From contig NW_019091536.1 of NCBI RefSeq assembly GCF_001949145.1, positions 868,060 to 932,059 of the forward strand: a DNA stretch of 64,000 nt, given 5' to 3'. The stretch comes from Acanthaster planci. Taxonomy: Eukaryota; Echinodermata; Asteroidea; Valvatida; Acanthasteridae. The position numbers and the translations under genes are program-made. The first letter of the stretch is position 1. Each line of letters opens with the position of its first letter. Below, piece after piece: positions 13,701-23,172 of this stretch. Below the pieces are notes generated by a model. That model made no database searches and was not told where the DNA came from. It worked only from the letters and a program-made list of their open reading frames with translations.

Positions 13701-16700
13701 GCTTGCACGTGTGGTAAATGGAAAGAGAATTATTGATCACATTGACACAAAACATGATCAGAAACATTCAACTCGAAAAAATGTACAACCATGGACGTGC
13801 CATTTCGTGAACTGCACAAAGGTGGCAGTCCTGTACGATGCGCGCTGCTCTTCATGTTATCGACACACATGGAATAGTATTCAAAACTCTGACAACAGAT
13901 GCGTACAGTTTACTGTGCGTACATACTAGGGCCAATCAGAAGTGTAACATGAGCCGGTCCCTATAATTTATTATTGGGACGGGCGGAGACGGGGACCAGT
14001 CAGGTTCCAAATAAAGCCTGTTCAGACCACCAGCAGTGCGCCCTCTTCCGTTATTATCTAAAATGTCTATTACTTATTTGTTTCCACGATCAATTTAAAA
14101 TGTACAGTGACGTCTCTCCTATGATAGTTAATCGTGATGATCATTAATCCACCCCCTAGGTGTGTGGAAAAAATATGGGAACTGACGGGTTCTAATTACC
14201 CGTTGCTGTTAACTTACCTCACTGAGAAGACACTGTCAGCTTCAAGTTGTGGATTGGCATGTAAGAGGACCAAAGGAATGTGGCATGGTGATATAAATGC
14301 TTCTTTGATTTCTTGCTCTGCCTATGACGCAGTGCTGATGATGGCTTTGACGCGACCTACCACACCAACGTGTTGATCAACTCGTCTGGCTACTGCGTCT
14401 GGATTCCACCGGGGATCCTCCGCAGCACCTGCCAAATCAACGTCGAATATTTCCCTTTCGACGAGCAGATCTGCACGCTCAAGTTCAGCTCTTGGACCTA
14501 CGACGGCTTCGCGTTGGACCTCATCTCCAAGAACGACAGCTCTTTCACTGACTCCATGACAGAGAACGGGGAGTGGGAGATGCTAAGTGAGCAGACTACC
14601 AACAAGTCTAAGCATTTATGCATTATGCGTTTGGCATTAACCACAAAGTTTATCTGATCATGGCATCTTTGGCAAGAGTGCAGACTTCTGAAATCTACGG
14701 AAGCGCATTTAGGACATGACTAAAATTATCTGCCCACTGATTTGACCGGGCGAAGTAGTAATCCTCCAGAGCGACACATTATTTCACCCAGGCGAATTAA
14801 TGGGGCAAAATGTTATTGGTTGTGTCCTAAATACGCTTCTGCAGAAAATCCGTTGTAAAGAACCACGCTGCAAAGTCGGACTTTTTTAGATTCCCGTGTT
14901 TTCTCTTAAATTTGCCCCCCAAAATCCTCACCTCCTCATTGGAAGGTGAAAGTACCATGTCTGTCGGCACTTTCAATTCTGCAAAACTGGTAACAATGGT
15001 AGCATTGGGGGGGGGCAGGAGGGACAGTCGTACCCTTACACTCCGCCTTTCATTGCTCAGCACAATTTGAACTAAGTAACATTACATCTTACTATTGAGA
15101 AATTGTACTAGTTGACTGTGTCATTAGAGACTCATTATCAATTGTTGGTTTGTTTTTTTATAAATTTTCCAAAGGTATGTGGGCGGTGAGGGAAGTTGAA
15201 CCATTTGAGAGTACAACTTACGTCGCGGTTACCTTTAAACTCCACATCCGTCGACGTTCCCTCTACTACTTCGTCAATGTCCTCATCCCGTGCGTGCTTA
15301 TCTCCATGCTGACGGTGCTCAGTTTCAGTCTTCCACCAGACAGCGGGGAGAAATTGTCTTTCGGTAAACACTGCCTGTTTTGAAGAACTAGGCGTGGTTT
15401 CCTACCGGACCCTTGGTGGTAGCAAACACGTTTGCTACCCCTATAGATAGACCGATCCGATGACAAGAATCAGGAACGATTAATTCCTGCGGTGTTACCC
15501 ACGCGCGTGAACAAAAGAGAATGCTTCGCCTTCCGTAATTGGGAGCGCACTGCTGACCAAAAATCACGCGCTCGTCCATTTTAGGAATGCGCACCTGAGT
15601 GGCGGGGACTCCGCAGCAATGGCCGTCAGGGAATCGCTCTATAGCCTGAGAATTGGAGATCCTTGTCATGTCCTTCCTATTGCTGGCTTCTTTTTTTTTC
15701 AGTTGCAGCACGTAGTCTTTATGAAACAAGAACCATGCATTACAGGGACCCACCAAGTTTGGGTTGGTTTGTTTACCGCGGCATCGTACCTAATTTGATG
15801 CATCTTATGCTAGGTAGTTGTTCGTTAATTAACAAGGCTGAGTGCAAAATAGCCAGCCTACTGCAACTGCCCTTGAAACTGTGCAGAAATGAACCAGTTT
15901 GGCTAGCCTCAACTGTTTTCAGTGACTTTTTCCATTGACACATGCAACAAGTAAGTCACACGTCAATTCCCCAATTGTCATTACCATGGAATCATAGTGA
16001 GCCAGGGGCAAAACCTTTAAAGATCAGGCAATTAGACATTGTAGTGCTGAGGAAACTCTCCCATAATGGTGTTAACAATTCATACATGTATATTCCACTG
16101 CAATAAACGCCAACATTGTTTTGTTGTTTGTCATTTTTCCGCAGGTGTTACCATCTTACTGTCACTGACAGTCTTCATGATGATAGTAGCCTCGGCCATG
16201 CCCGAAACGTCTTTCGTAATTCCACTGATCGGTGAGAAACGAACGCACAATACGGGCGATTCACAGTAGTGCGCCACCAAGAGTTTGCCACACGTTGGCC
16301 GATCAAAACGCGCGAAATTTGTTGACCCTTTCCAAACGCACATTGGGTCGACAAATTTAGCGCATTGTGATTGGCCAACGCGTTGCAAACTCTTGGTGGC
16401 GCGCTATTGTGAAACGGCCATATTTTATACGCTTTAATCTGGCTACCGGCTCGACAGATTGGGTGCTGTGATTAGCGGAAATGCGTGCGCATGCTAAGTT
16501 TATGACTACGTTGCTGCAGTGTCACCTAGGCATGGCATTTAAAAAAATTCAACAGGATAAACATAAACATTGAAACGTATGACTTTTTAAATTAAACCTT
16601 TGGAAATGAATTGAGTATTAACAGTTTTTTGTTTGGAGAAATCAGATTTCAATGTGTATATTGATGAATTTCGTATTTAGGTTTGTAGGGTTATGGAAAA

Positions 16701-17932
16701 GACAATCCGACGTAATTTGTTGCATTTCGATGATACCGGTTCCTGCTAAGATGACACACATTGCCACTTTTTCTAGGCTGTAAGTTGGTGATTTCTTTGT
16801 TGCAAATTCAATAATGTGTTTATTATGCTGTTTGTATCCTTTCAGCTAAATACTTCACGTGTGTGCTGGTCTTGGTGGCGCTCTCCGTCGTCTGCACTGT
16901 CATCAGTTTGAACCTGCACTTCCGCAACCCTAATACGCATAGCATGCATGGATGGGTAGGAGACACTGGCCATTTCCCTTGATTTTACTTGATGGCACCT
17001 TTTTCCGAGTAGGGTCTCATTGGAACTCTCTTTCAGTAATCATAATCATAAATAATTTTATACTAAATTATTAACGTATCTTTAATTGGGAAGGACCATA
17101 AACATCCTCATTTAAGATCGCCGATGTAAAACGTCATTTGTAGTAGAAAAGGGAATGATTCGGGTGGTGTAGAAGAGTAATTATATTGTATTTGGGAATG
17201 GAATAATTATTGTGAAATGAAAGAATGCTCCTATGTGAATACAGCGCTCATTGATATAGCCCAGAAACCGTTTTGAAAGGAATCTGTAGCGCATTTGCAC
17301 AACTACAGATACCCAGAATAATGTATACCTTTCACATTTGATTGTATGCTTCATAAGGAAGTTCGTATTGCCCTCCATTTTATGTCGTTCCGTTTCGTCC
17401 TCAGCTTCATTGCATCTTACTTGATTACCTGCCGTGGATACTGCGCATGACTCGCCCGGGCCGGGAAATCGCCAATCCCTGTTACTCTAAGCACGTGACC
17501 GGCAAACCGAAGAAGGACTTTGAGCTGATGGAGCGATCCCCGCTGCGCAACCGCGCCACGGGGCTGGGGGAGAAAGCCACCCGCAACGGCATCCGGACGG
17601 GGAACTGCCACGGCTACCTGAACTCCACAGACGCCATTGGGGTGAAGTACGCCAACTACGCGACGGGCACCGGCGGCGACGGGGCCGAGGTGGAGCCGAT
17701 GCTGAGCGTGGACCACAAGGGCTGCACAGGCTGCACCAACAAGGGACCTATTCTGGAGGAACTGCGGTTCCTTACCAACAGGTACCGGAAAAAGGAGACC
17801 GAGGACGAGGTGATATCCGACTGGAAGTTCGCGGCCATGGTGGTGGACCGGCTCTGCCTCGTCGTTTTCAGCATCGCTACTCTCCTCGTCACGTTTATCC
17901 TCCTGTGCACCGCACCGAATTTCGGAAAATGA
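4589..17932 (+). CDS. Gene 1: nicotinic acetylcholine receptor subunit, alpha7-class but non-alpha (gene-level entry, 5' incomplete)
   Basis: This encodes a subunit of a pentameric acetylcholine-gated cation channel in the plasma membrane. Eight coding exons join in phase (phases 1-0-0-2-1-1-1-0) and end at TGA 17930-17932. Visible in order: extracellular domain with loop D Trp (exon 3), loop A LLYN Tyr (exon 3), Cys-loop cysteines at 14430-14432 and 14472-14474 with 13 residues between, loop B Trp at 14493-14495, M1 and the start of M2 (15175-15363), the rest of M2 (16145-16231), M3 (16846-16955), then the cytoplasmic loop and M4 (17405-17932). Exon lengths 45, 110, 87 and 110 bp equal those of vertebrate CHRNA7, and the M4 region ([14 protein letters not shown]) is alpha7-like. 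Odd point: loop C has no vicinal cysteines and reads like a beta subunit (STTYVAVTF). The signal peptide exon is missing. The neighbouring nAChR gene is convergent, 8.1 kb downstream. Confidence 0.93.
4750..7741 (+). other. nAChR gene 1, intron 2
   Basis: This intron runs from GTAAGT to TCGTACAG and is about 3.0 kb. It contains one copy of a three-copy MITE family (5006-5264). I see nothing else definable; the short open frames near 6180-6650 lack coding features. Confidence 0.8.
5006..5264 (+). repeat. MITE family 1, copy A
   Basis: The ~259-bp AT-rich element starts ATGTAAAAACAACGC and ends AAACGTTGTTTCGTTTTCAC, giving terminal inverted repeats around the word AAAACAACG. Internally it has CATGTTTAG...TTAGGAATG and ACATGTACC...GGAAAAGC blocks. 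It is collinear, block by block, with copy C (52250-52527), and a diverged copy B sits at 38274-38506. No coding capacity. Confidence 0.75.
7742..7786 (+). CDS. nAChR gene 1, exon 3 (45 bp)
   Basis: This 45-bp, phase 0-0 exon encodes [15 protein letters not shown] and corresponds to the invariant 45-bp exon of vertebrate nAChR genes (DEKNQ...WL). The acceptor is CTCGTACAG and the donor TAT|GTAAGT. The WL residues lead directly into the loop D Trp in the next exon. Confidence 0.93.
9415..9524 (+). CDS. nAChR gene 1, exon 4 (110 bp; loops D, E, A)
   Basis: It encodes [10 protein letters not shown]...[21 protein letters not shown], the canonical W-x-D-x-x-L-x-W-N and WxPDxxLYN block. The loop D Trp and the loop A Tyr are both present. 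Its length is exactly 110 bp, as in vertebrate exon 4, entering in phase 0 and leaving in phase 2. The acceptor is TTTTATCTCAG and the donor ACAG|GTTTGC. Confidence 0.94.
9706..9790 (+). repeat. Possible tRNA-derived (SINE-head) relic
   Basis: A perfect pol III B-box word, GGTTCGAATCC, lies at about 9768-9778, with a weak A-box-like stretch (TGGCTTACGAGTAGTG) about 60 nt upstream. The cloverleaf does not close well and the T-arm is followed directly by TGATATATTTTTCTCC, so this is not an intact tRNA. It could be a SINE fragment or chance. Confidence 0.3.
11191..11842. other. Assembly gap (652 N)
   Basis: All bases are N. The gap lies entirely inside the Tc1/mariner-like element, between its left terminal repeat and the transposase remnant. 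It therefore probably reflects repeat collapse rather than missing unique sequence. Long open frames that cross it are artefacts. Confidence 0.98.
12053..12531 (+). pseudogene. Transposase remnant with DUF4817-type helix-turn-helix N-terminus
   Basis: The start reads [13 protein letters not shown], then meets TGA at 12095-12097. After a frameshift (new frame from about 12100) it continues with [15 protein letters not shown], a stop TAA at 12181-12183, then [38 protein letters not shown] and HPYRI. This order (EQR..., F.....PP..STI, SGR.RT, R..GLS.S...RI....L..HPY) is what I know of the DUF4817 DNA-binding domain at the N-terminus of many invertebrate IS630/mariner-like transposases. The DDE catalytic domain is absent downstream. 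The gene is dead: one frameshift, one in-frame stop and a lost C-terminus. Confidence 0.82.
14333..14586 (+). CDS. nAChR gene 1, exon 5 (Cys-loop and loop B)
   Basis: It starts at CCTATGACGCAG|T and ends CTAA|GTGAGC, 254 bp, phase 2 to phase 1. It encodes [31 protein letters not shown], the 13-residue Cys-loop [11 protein letters not shown] core, [14 protein letters not shown] (loop B Trp) and NGEWEML. In vertebrate CHRNA7 this region is two exons (80 and 168 bp, total 248), so here they are fused or never split. Composition is clearly coding, with G/C-rich third positions against AT-rich introns. Confidence 0.95.
14587..15174 (+). other. nAChR gene 1, intron 4
   Basis: This 588-bp intron runs from GTGAGC to TTTTCCAAAG. 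It contains a short palindromic MITE-like element (14694-14845) and otherwise nothing recognisable. Confidence 0.85.
14694..14845. repeat. Short palindromic MITE-like element
   Basis: The left end TCTACGGAAGCGCATTTAGG and the right end (CCTAAATACGCTTCTGCAGA) are imperfect inverted repeats. Inner blocks also pair: GCCCACTGATTTGACCGGGCG against CAGGCGAATTAATGGGGC. The ~152-bp unit has no coding capacity and looks like a non-autonomous DNA transposon. Confidence 0.65.
15175..15363 (+). CDS. nAChR gene 1, exon 6 (loop C, M1, start of M2)
   Basis: It encodes the loop C hairpin, then [12 protein letters not shown]1 ([19 protein letters not shown] with its conserved Pro-Cys), and DSGEKLSF, the intermediate Glu ring entering M2. 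It is 189 bp, phase 1-1; the CHRNA7 counterpart is 195 bp. Loop C reads [19 protein letters not shown]: no Cys-Cys pair and no Tyr before it. Its length between GEWEML and the RRR motif is about normal (17 versus about 19 residues in alpha7), so the cysteines are substituted rather than lost with a skipped exon. Donor TTTCG|GTAAAC. Confidence 0.95.
15364..16144 (+). other. nAChR gene 1, intron 5
   Basis: This 781-bp intron splits the M2 coding region, as in CHRNA7. It carries a small palindrome at 15418-15439 (10-bp arms GGTAGCAAAC / GTTTGCTACC, 2-nt centre). Nothing else is recognised. A 122-codon antisense open frame overlaps it but has no coding features. Confidence 0.8.
16145..16231 (+). 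CDS. nAChR gene 1, exon 7 (M2 pore helix, 87 bp)
   Basis: It encodes [20 protein letters not shown] followed by [10 protein letters not shown]. The 87-bp length and 1-1 phase equal vertebrate CHRNA7 exon 8. The pore has Ser at 2', Thr at 6', Leu at 9', Val at 13' and Ser at 20', where alpha7 has Glu at 20'. The acceptor is TTTTTCCGCAG and the donor GATCG|GTGAGA. Confidence 0.96.
16232..16845 (+). other. nAChR gene 1, intron 6
   Basis: This 614-bp intron runs from GTGAGA to CCTTTCAG. Apart from the palindrome near its 5' end I see nothing recognisable. Confidence 0.85.
16254..16419. repeat. 166-bp near-perfect palindrome (MITE-like) beside a splice donor
   Basis: Arms 16254-16328 and 16345-16419 are inverted repeats without indels. 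Over the inner 67 positions there are 9 mismatches (about 87% identity), with a 16-nt loop. The core words GCGCCACCAAGAGTTTGC and CGTTGGCC are repeated inverted. The left end begins 23 nt after the exon 7 donor. It is the remains of a non-autonomous DNA transposon or foldback element. Confidence 0.85.
16846..16955 (+). CDS. nAChR gene 1, exon 8 (M3, 110 bp)
   Basis: It encodes [20 protein letters not shown] then [17 protein letters not shown], the M3 helix followed by the conserved NxHxRxPxTHxM motif. Exactly 110 bp, phase 1-0, as in CHRNA7 exon 9. The donor is GGATGG|GTAGGA. Confidence 0.95.
17405..17932 (+). CDS. nAChR gene 1, last exon (cytoplasmic loop and M4)
   Basis: It opens with [20 protein letters not shown], the post-M3 amphipathic stretch typical of nAChRs, then a short cytoplasmic loop (about 120 residues). 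Next come the pre-M4 helix ([20 protein letters not shown]), [16 protein letters not shown]4 and APNFGK before TGA at 17930-17932. ILEE.R...NR.R, S.WKFAA.VVDRLCL and C-terminal APNF are alpha7-class signatures. The loop has a CTGC motif (codons at 17723-17725 and 17732-17734). GC content is markedly higher than in the flanks. Confidence 0.96.
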   Translation, partial: LHCILLDYLPWILRMTRPGREIANPCYSKHVTGKPKKDFELMERSPLRNRATGLGEKATRNGIRTGNCHGYLNSTDAIGVKYANYATGTGGDGAEVEPMLSVDHKGCTGCTNKGPILEELRFLTNRYRKKETEDEVISDWKFAAMVVDRLCLVVFSIATLLVTFILLCTAPNFGK

Positions 17933-18620
17933 GGGCTGGGGAAAACGAGAGCCATCGCTTACGTGCCATGGTGGCTCGAAATGAAGAGAATGTCTTTCAC
18001 TTGGGCCATGTCCTACTTCCTTTACACAGTAGAGACATGCACGACACCAAGATTGTTTATTCAGGCATTTTGAAGAACAGCATATACCTGTGCCGCTACA
18101 GTCAATGGTGCAGGTTCGCAGCTCCCTGGATGACACCATTTTGGGAAGGTCCAAGCAGGGAAAGAATGACAGTTCTTTGAGAATTTGCTGGGATTTCTGC
18201 TGTGTTAGTATATTATGGATATTGTTAGGGGACCAGCTGAGGACACGGTAAACGGTTTAAATCATTTTCACAGCAATTTTGGCGTGAAACCGAGGTTAGA
18301 GGGAAACGTAACTGGCTGTCTGTTTTTCATGAAACCATTGTAAAGGGATGAGAAACCTGCAGAAGATATACAGTAAAAGAGAAGGAATTAAGATGCTTGG
18401 AGATTATGAGTTGTCTTGGGCTATTTTTGTACGGTCTTTCAGCACGATTTCCAATCAGATGTTCTCAATAAAGCAGCGACGTTCAAGTTGCAGAGAAAGT
18501 ATTGATTATGAAGTTATAGCGTACCCTGAAGGTTATAAATAAAAGATAATTTCTCGTCGAGACAAACAATATTTTGCCTTGTTGTGTGTTGGGTACTGAA
18601 TAATAAAGTAACATGTAATA
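17933..18620 (+). other. Probable 3' UTR of nAChR gene 1 with poly(A) signals
   Basis: Three AATAAA hexamers follow the stop codon on the coding strand, at 18467-18472, 18538-18543 and 18602-18607. This implies a 3' UTR of about 0.55-0.7 kb. No competing gene feature lies between. The true cleavage site is unknown. Confidence 0.55.
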
Positions 18621-21540
18621 CTTGGTACTACCCAGAAATAGCAAAGGGGAAACAGGTTTAAGTGGGTTTATTTTGGATGACCGCATAGGAACATTTTATA
18701 ACAATTTCTTGGCATCCCTAGAGCAGTGTGCTAGATTTAAGATACATTATCTAACATTTTGAGACCATAAGTAAGTTTAAGTATGTAACTAAAAAAATGA
18801 CCCACTTAGGTATGACAGTTCTTTCTAGAAACGAGTCTGGGTTTGTTATGCATGATTTCAGTCTCTGGTCAGTACAGGTCAAGATACATCGTTGGACCTT
18901 TTTACCAGAACATTGGTCATTGGGGGAAAAAGCCTCTCGTAAGGCACCTGTTACATTCAGTCATGGCAGTATTTATGAAACCTACGGGAAGAAAAGAAAA
19001 CAGCCTACAAATACAACAGTGAACAAAGGCCCGTAGTGTTAATGCAAATTATGAATAAGAAAGCGTTTGATTCAGGTGTGACGAGGTACGTTTTAGTGGT
19101 ATACTGGGTAGAAAAATACACAATGACTATTTCCAGTGTGTTTTATAAAACTATATATATTTGATGTTTCAATGACATTTTGCTAATTGACGGGCACTTG
19201 TATGCATCCTATTGAATCAGTGTTTTGTGTTGTCTAAATTATATGGAATACCATGACGTTGCTTTAATTAAGGTGACTGACCACTGGATGTACATTCGAT
19301 GTAATTGGTGTTGTACTTGTATAAAGGAATATGTTCTATATATTGTACAGTAGTAAGTGCAGGCACGGTTTGGGTATTTTGCAGGTCAAACAGTTCAATG
19401 TGCAAGTTTTTGTTTCTTTGTAGTATATTCTATGAACTAATGTATAAACTAAAGATTAATATCGGCATTGATTACTTAGCTGTGATGGGATTTCTGCCCA
19501 ATTTTTGTAAACTCATGCTTATTGCAAGTTTTCCTGAAAAGTTTAAGACCATTCTCGCTTTTCAGGTCTATACATGTATGTCCTCAGTGTGGCTCCGTAA
19601 GTAGCCATTAAGGGCCCTGTGCACAACTCGGAATGTTTTTAGCACTTAAAAGGTTCGCATTTGTGCATGTAAAATTTCAAAGTATTCAAAGTAATAGGCA
19701 TAAGGAAGGAAATGTTTTGAGCTCACTCGCAAAAATGTGGAAGGGTCGAATCTTGTCTATCAATATGTCCTGTACTAATGTCTGTTTATTTAACCAATCA
19801 GACAAGTTTTTATCTGAAAAGGGACTTAGCTTTTGCTTGATATTATATTGAAGATTCACATTAAAATGTTTTTCACCCCATTGGCATTGTTCATAGGTAA
19901 GTGGACGAGGATTGTTGATCCATTGAAATTAAGTATAGGGCGCTTTGCCGTGCTATATATGTTGCAGATAGCATCTCTTGACAATGGCATTCCTGCATAA
20001 GAGCATATGCGGCTCGCCTCTTCGTGAAAGAGTGGCGGAATACGGTGTACGTGGACTTTTGAGAACGTTTTAATAATGCTTTATTTGCAATAGCATGTTT
20101 AAATATCACAATTGTTTTAAGATTTGAAGCTAATTAAGAGTTGTAGAGGTAAATTTCCCTGGTGGAATTACTTCTTGTTAGATGTGTTTTAAGTATACCG
20201 CGGTAATGTTGTCGCCTATAACATCAATAGATTTTAAAGAGTGATTTTTGTTTTTTTGCTGTATTGTTTCTTTAAGTGTGTGTCTAAATATAAGCAAATG
20301 CTGCGCCCGAAATTGGCCGTAAACTAAATGGCAGGCGCAATTTTTTTTCAACTGTAAGACATGTGCACCAAAAGTACAATTGCTTGAACTCACCTTCTGC
20401 ACCTGTACCGACTTGACAGGGCTTTGGTCATGATGACGGCTATTGGACCTACACGATTTGAATGTAAAGGCTGGCAAGTCAGGGGAATCAACCCTCAAAA
20501 GTGAAGGCCATCCATGAAGTCCGAAAGCACGAAATATGCCCGTGCGTATATACGTGCATACGGCTTAAGTCTAGGTGTTTCCTCCGCCCGTCGTAAGCAT
20601 GGCATACGCGCCGCATATTATACCCATCACACTTGTCAGACTACCGCAATAAATGTGTGTTATAACCGGAGTTCGTATAGCTTCCAGTGCATGAAAACTG
20701 CTGCTAGTGGCATGAAACATGTTAAAGTACGTTGATTTAGTGACAATTGTTTGAAGACAGCTGTTCACTTAGACTCTATTTAATAACTTTACGCAATGGT
20801 GGGGGGGGGTCTCCAGGCACATTCTGAGTGCAATGTCAACAACACCCTCCGTACAAAATGTACCCTGTGGGCAATTCCTTGGGGGTGATTACGTTATTTC
20901 ACCTCCAGAGTAAAACAGGGCAAGTGAATTTATATATTTACCTCAAACAGTAGAAAAACCTCGACTCTCAGTATCAAAGTAAAATACTTTTGAAACACAA
21001 AAAATGACCAGAAAAACATTATTTATCTCCCTTTATTTGCTTTTTGGAGCAACATTCTTATGGAAGTATTTAATAGTAGTAATCAAACTTGACAACCCGT
21101 GTCCAATGGCACCTATGGACATCCAGGTCACCATTTTAAATATCAAATAATACAAGGAGAAGAAAAGGGAAAAACAGTAACAATCAACTTTACCGTCAAT
21201 AAAATTTCCATTAATAGTTCACGTCGAGATATTCGGTATTTGTTTCTTTTCTGTACCTTTGCCTATCAACTGTTGATCATTTTACCTGATTAACTGCTTT
21301 TAGGCCTATAGACCTGCTAAAACTGTGGTTCCAGAATACTGATTTGGTATATGCAGAATGACAGAGCACTGAGAATAAGTGTTTTGAAGCTAGTTTTGGG
21401 TTTTACCAAAGATGTCCTAACAAGTATTATCATAATTTTGATTATAATCAGAACTTTAAAAAGGGCAACGCCTCCAGTCCATTCAAGGATCTGCCTTTTC
21501 CCTTAAAACAGACCTTTTCACTAATCAATTCGTAATTGTA

Positions 21541-21937
21541 CACGCATGCGCACCAATGGCCTTGGCGGTAAGTGCCATTGAAAATGTACAGGGGTGCTAT
21601 TGGGATCATTTTTCTCTCAGGTTTTTTGGGCTCTGCTCATTTTTTCTTCAGAAAATCGCACTAAATCGTTTTTGCTATAAAACAGCCCGATAGGTGATCG
21701 GGTTAGAAACGGCAATCTTGTGCGCACAGGAAAAATCACGATCGTACAGTGTTTTTACAGAGCACTAAAAATATCACTTAGATTAGAAACTAATTGCAAA
21801 AACAAGTGGGATTTTCTGAAGAAAAAACTTAACAAAGCCGGAAAACCTGAGAGAAAATGGTCAAAATCGCACCCCTGTACATTTTCAATAGCCCACATAC
21901 ACTTCTGGCCGCCAAAGCCATTTGTGCGCATGTGTGC
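21541..21937. repeat. ~400-bp imperfect palindrome (foldback / MITE-like)
   Basis: The left arm 21541-21675 and the right arm 21796-21937 are inverted repeats with a few indels. Shared blocks include CATGCGCAC, ATTGAAAATGTACAGGGGTG, TTTCTCTCAGGTTTT and TTTTTTCTTCAGAAAATC. The ~120-nt loop has its own small inverted repeat (CCCGATAGGTGATCGGG). No coding capacity. Confidence 0.8.
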
Positions 21938-23146
21938 ATGATGAATTTATTAGTAAGAAGGTCCATAAACTTTCCTCCGATTTTGGTATCCGTCATAAGT
22001 TTCTTCACCCTATCATTGTCAACTGACGTAGAAGTATTTGTTATCGATATAAAACAAATTATTAATAGCCGACCGGCGGTTGTATACAATTCAACCGGTG
22101 TTCAAACTCAAAGGCGCATGCTTCGTGTAAAGTAAACACATGAATTTAAAAGATTAAGTTAAATTTTCAGGCATTGTCCTGGTCTGAAGAGACTGGCAGT
22201 CAAAAACAGATGAAAGCAAGTAAACAAGGGCAATAAACACCAACCATTACACGAATCAATCTGGAAATATACAAATCAGTTCGAAAACACTGATTGCCTC
22301 CCGCTGCTGAGACATATTTTTCGAATCTCTGCAGTCTTTATTGGGACAGGCCGAACAACTGAACTTAACAAACACTGCTTGCATGGTATCGAATATCTGC
22401 ATTCATCCGCTTATCCGTAGAGACGTGTCTTTCAGGTTCGACTACAGCAATGCTCAAAGGTGTATTTTAATGTTCTAAGAAACCAGGAGTATTGCTTGCA
22501 TTGGATGCACGGTGATTGGAGATAGTTTCTTGTTCAAAGATCAAAGAAACATCCTTAACAACTCATCAGTAAATATCACATACTTTTCGTTTAGATGAAG
22601 TCGCTGACATATTATTGACTAGATAAAAACGTAAAGAGAGTGTCATTGGTGCTATAGCTCTGAGCTTTTCATTTTCGACAAATGACTGACCTCTTTACCG
22701 TGCAGCCGTCTGGATGAGAAACTTAATCTTGTCGTTTAAAAGGACTGTAGGGAATCAGATTGAATGCAACTCCCACATTTTGACAGTTCTCAGAGCCAAG
22801 TGTTTTGTCAATACAGTTAAACTTCTGAGATGAAATATCCAAATCCAAGCAAAAAGTGAAAATATCACCAACGGGCAAATGTACTCATACAGATGAGTAA
22901 CGGTGAGTAAAAGGTGACAAAAAGGTGTATTGGCGTCACCTTATTTTTAAACTCACTATCAGACTGCCCGAATATTCCATATTGGGTTGAGCTGTGACTC
23001 AAAGCGGCATAGGACAATGACCTCCTCCACTAGCCAGATCCCTCTGCTTATCAACAAAATTCCTTTATGTAAACCTTCGTTCGACTTCAGACAGTGACGT
23101 ATGAAAAAAAGCTGGACATTTTGTCAATCTACCGGGGGGAGGATCC

Positions 23147-23172
23147 AGGGGGCGTGGAGAAGCACGCCCCCT
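23147..23172. repeat. Short perfect G/C-rich hairpin
   Basis: AGGGGGCGTG and CACGCCCCCT are 10-bp perfect arms with a 6-nt loop. It lies just after CGGGGGGAGGATCC in otherwise AT-rich spacer. It may be a fragment of a dispersed repeat. No function can be assigned. Confidence 0.5.

Larger units (their letters stand above)
9525..14332 (+). other. nAChR gene 1, intron 3
   Basis: This is the longest visible intron of gene 1 (4.8 kb including 652 N). It holds a possible tRNA-like relic near 9706-9790 and the decayed Tc1/mariner-like element at 11122-12674. The rest is unremarkable AT-rich sequence. Confidence 0.8.

Noticed and set aside
17417-18154. 245-codon open frame on the minus strand
   Set aside because: It is antisense to the GC-rich last exon of gene 1, whose plus-strand frame has clear nAChR motifs.
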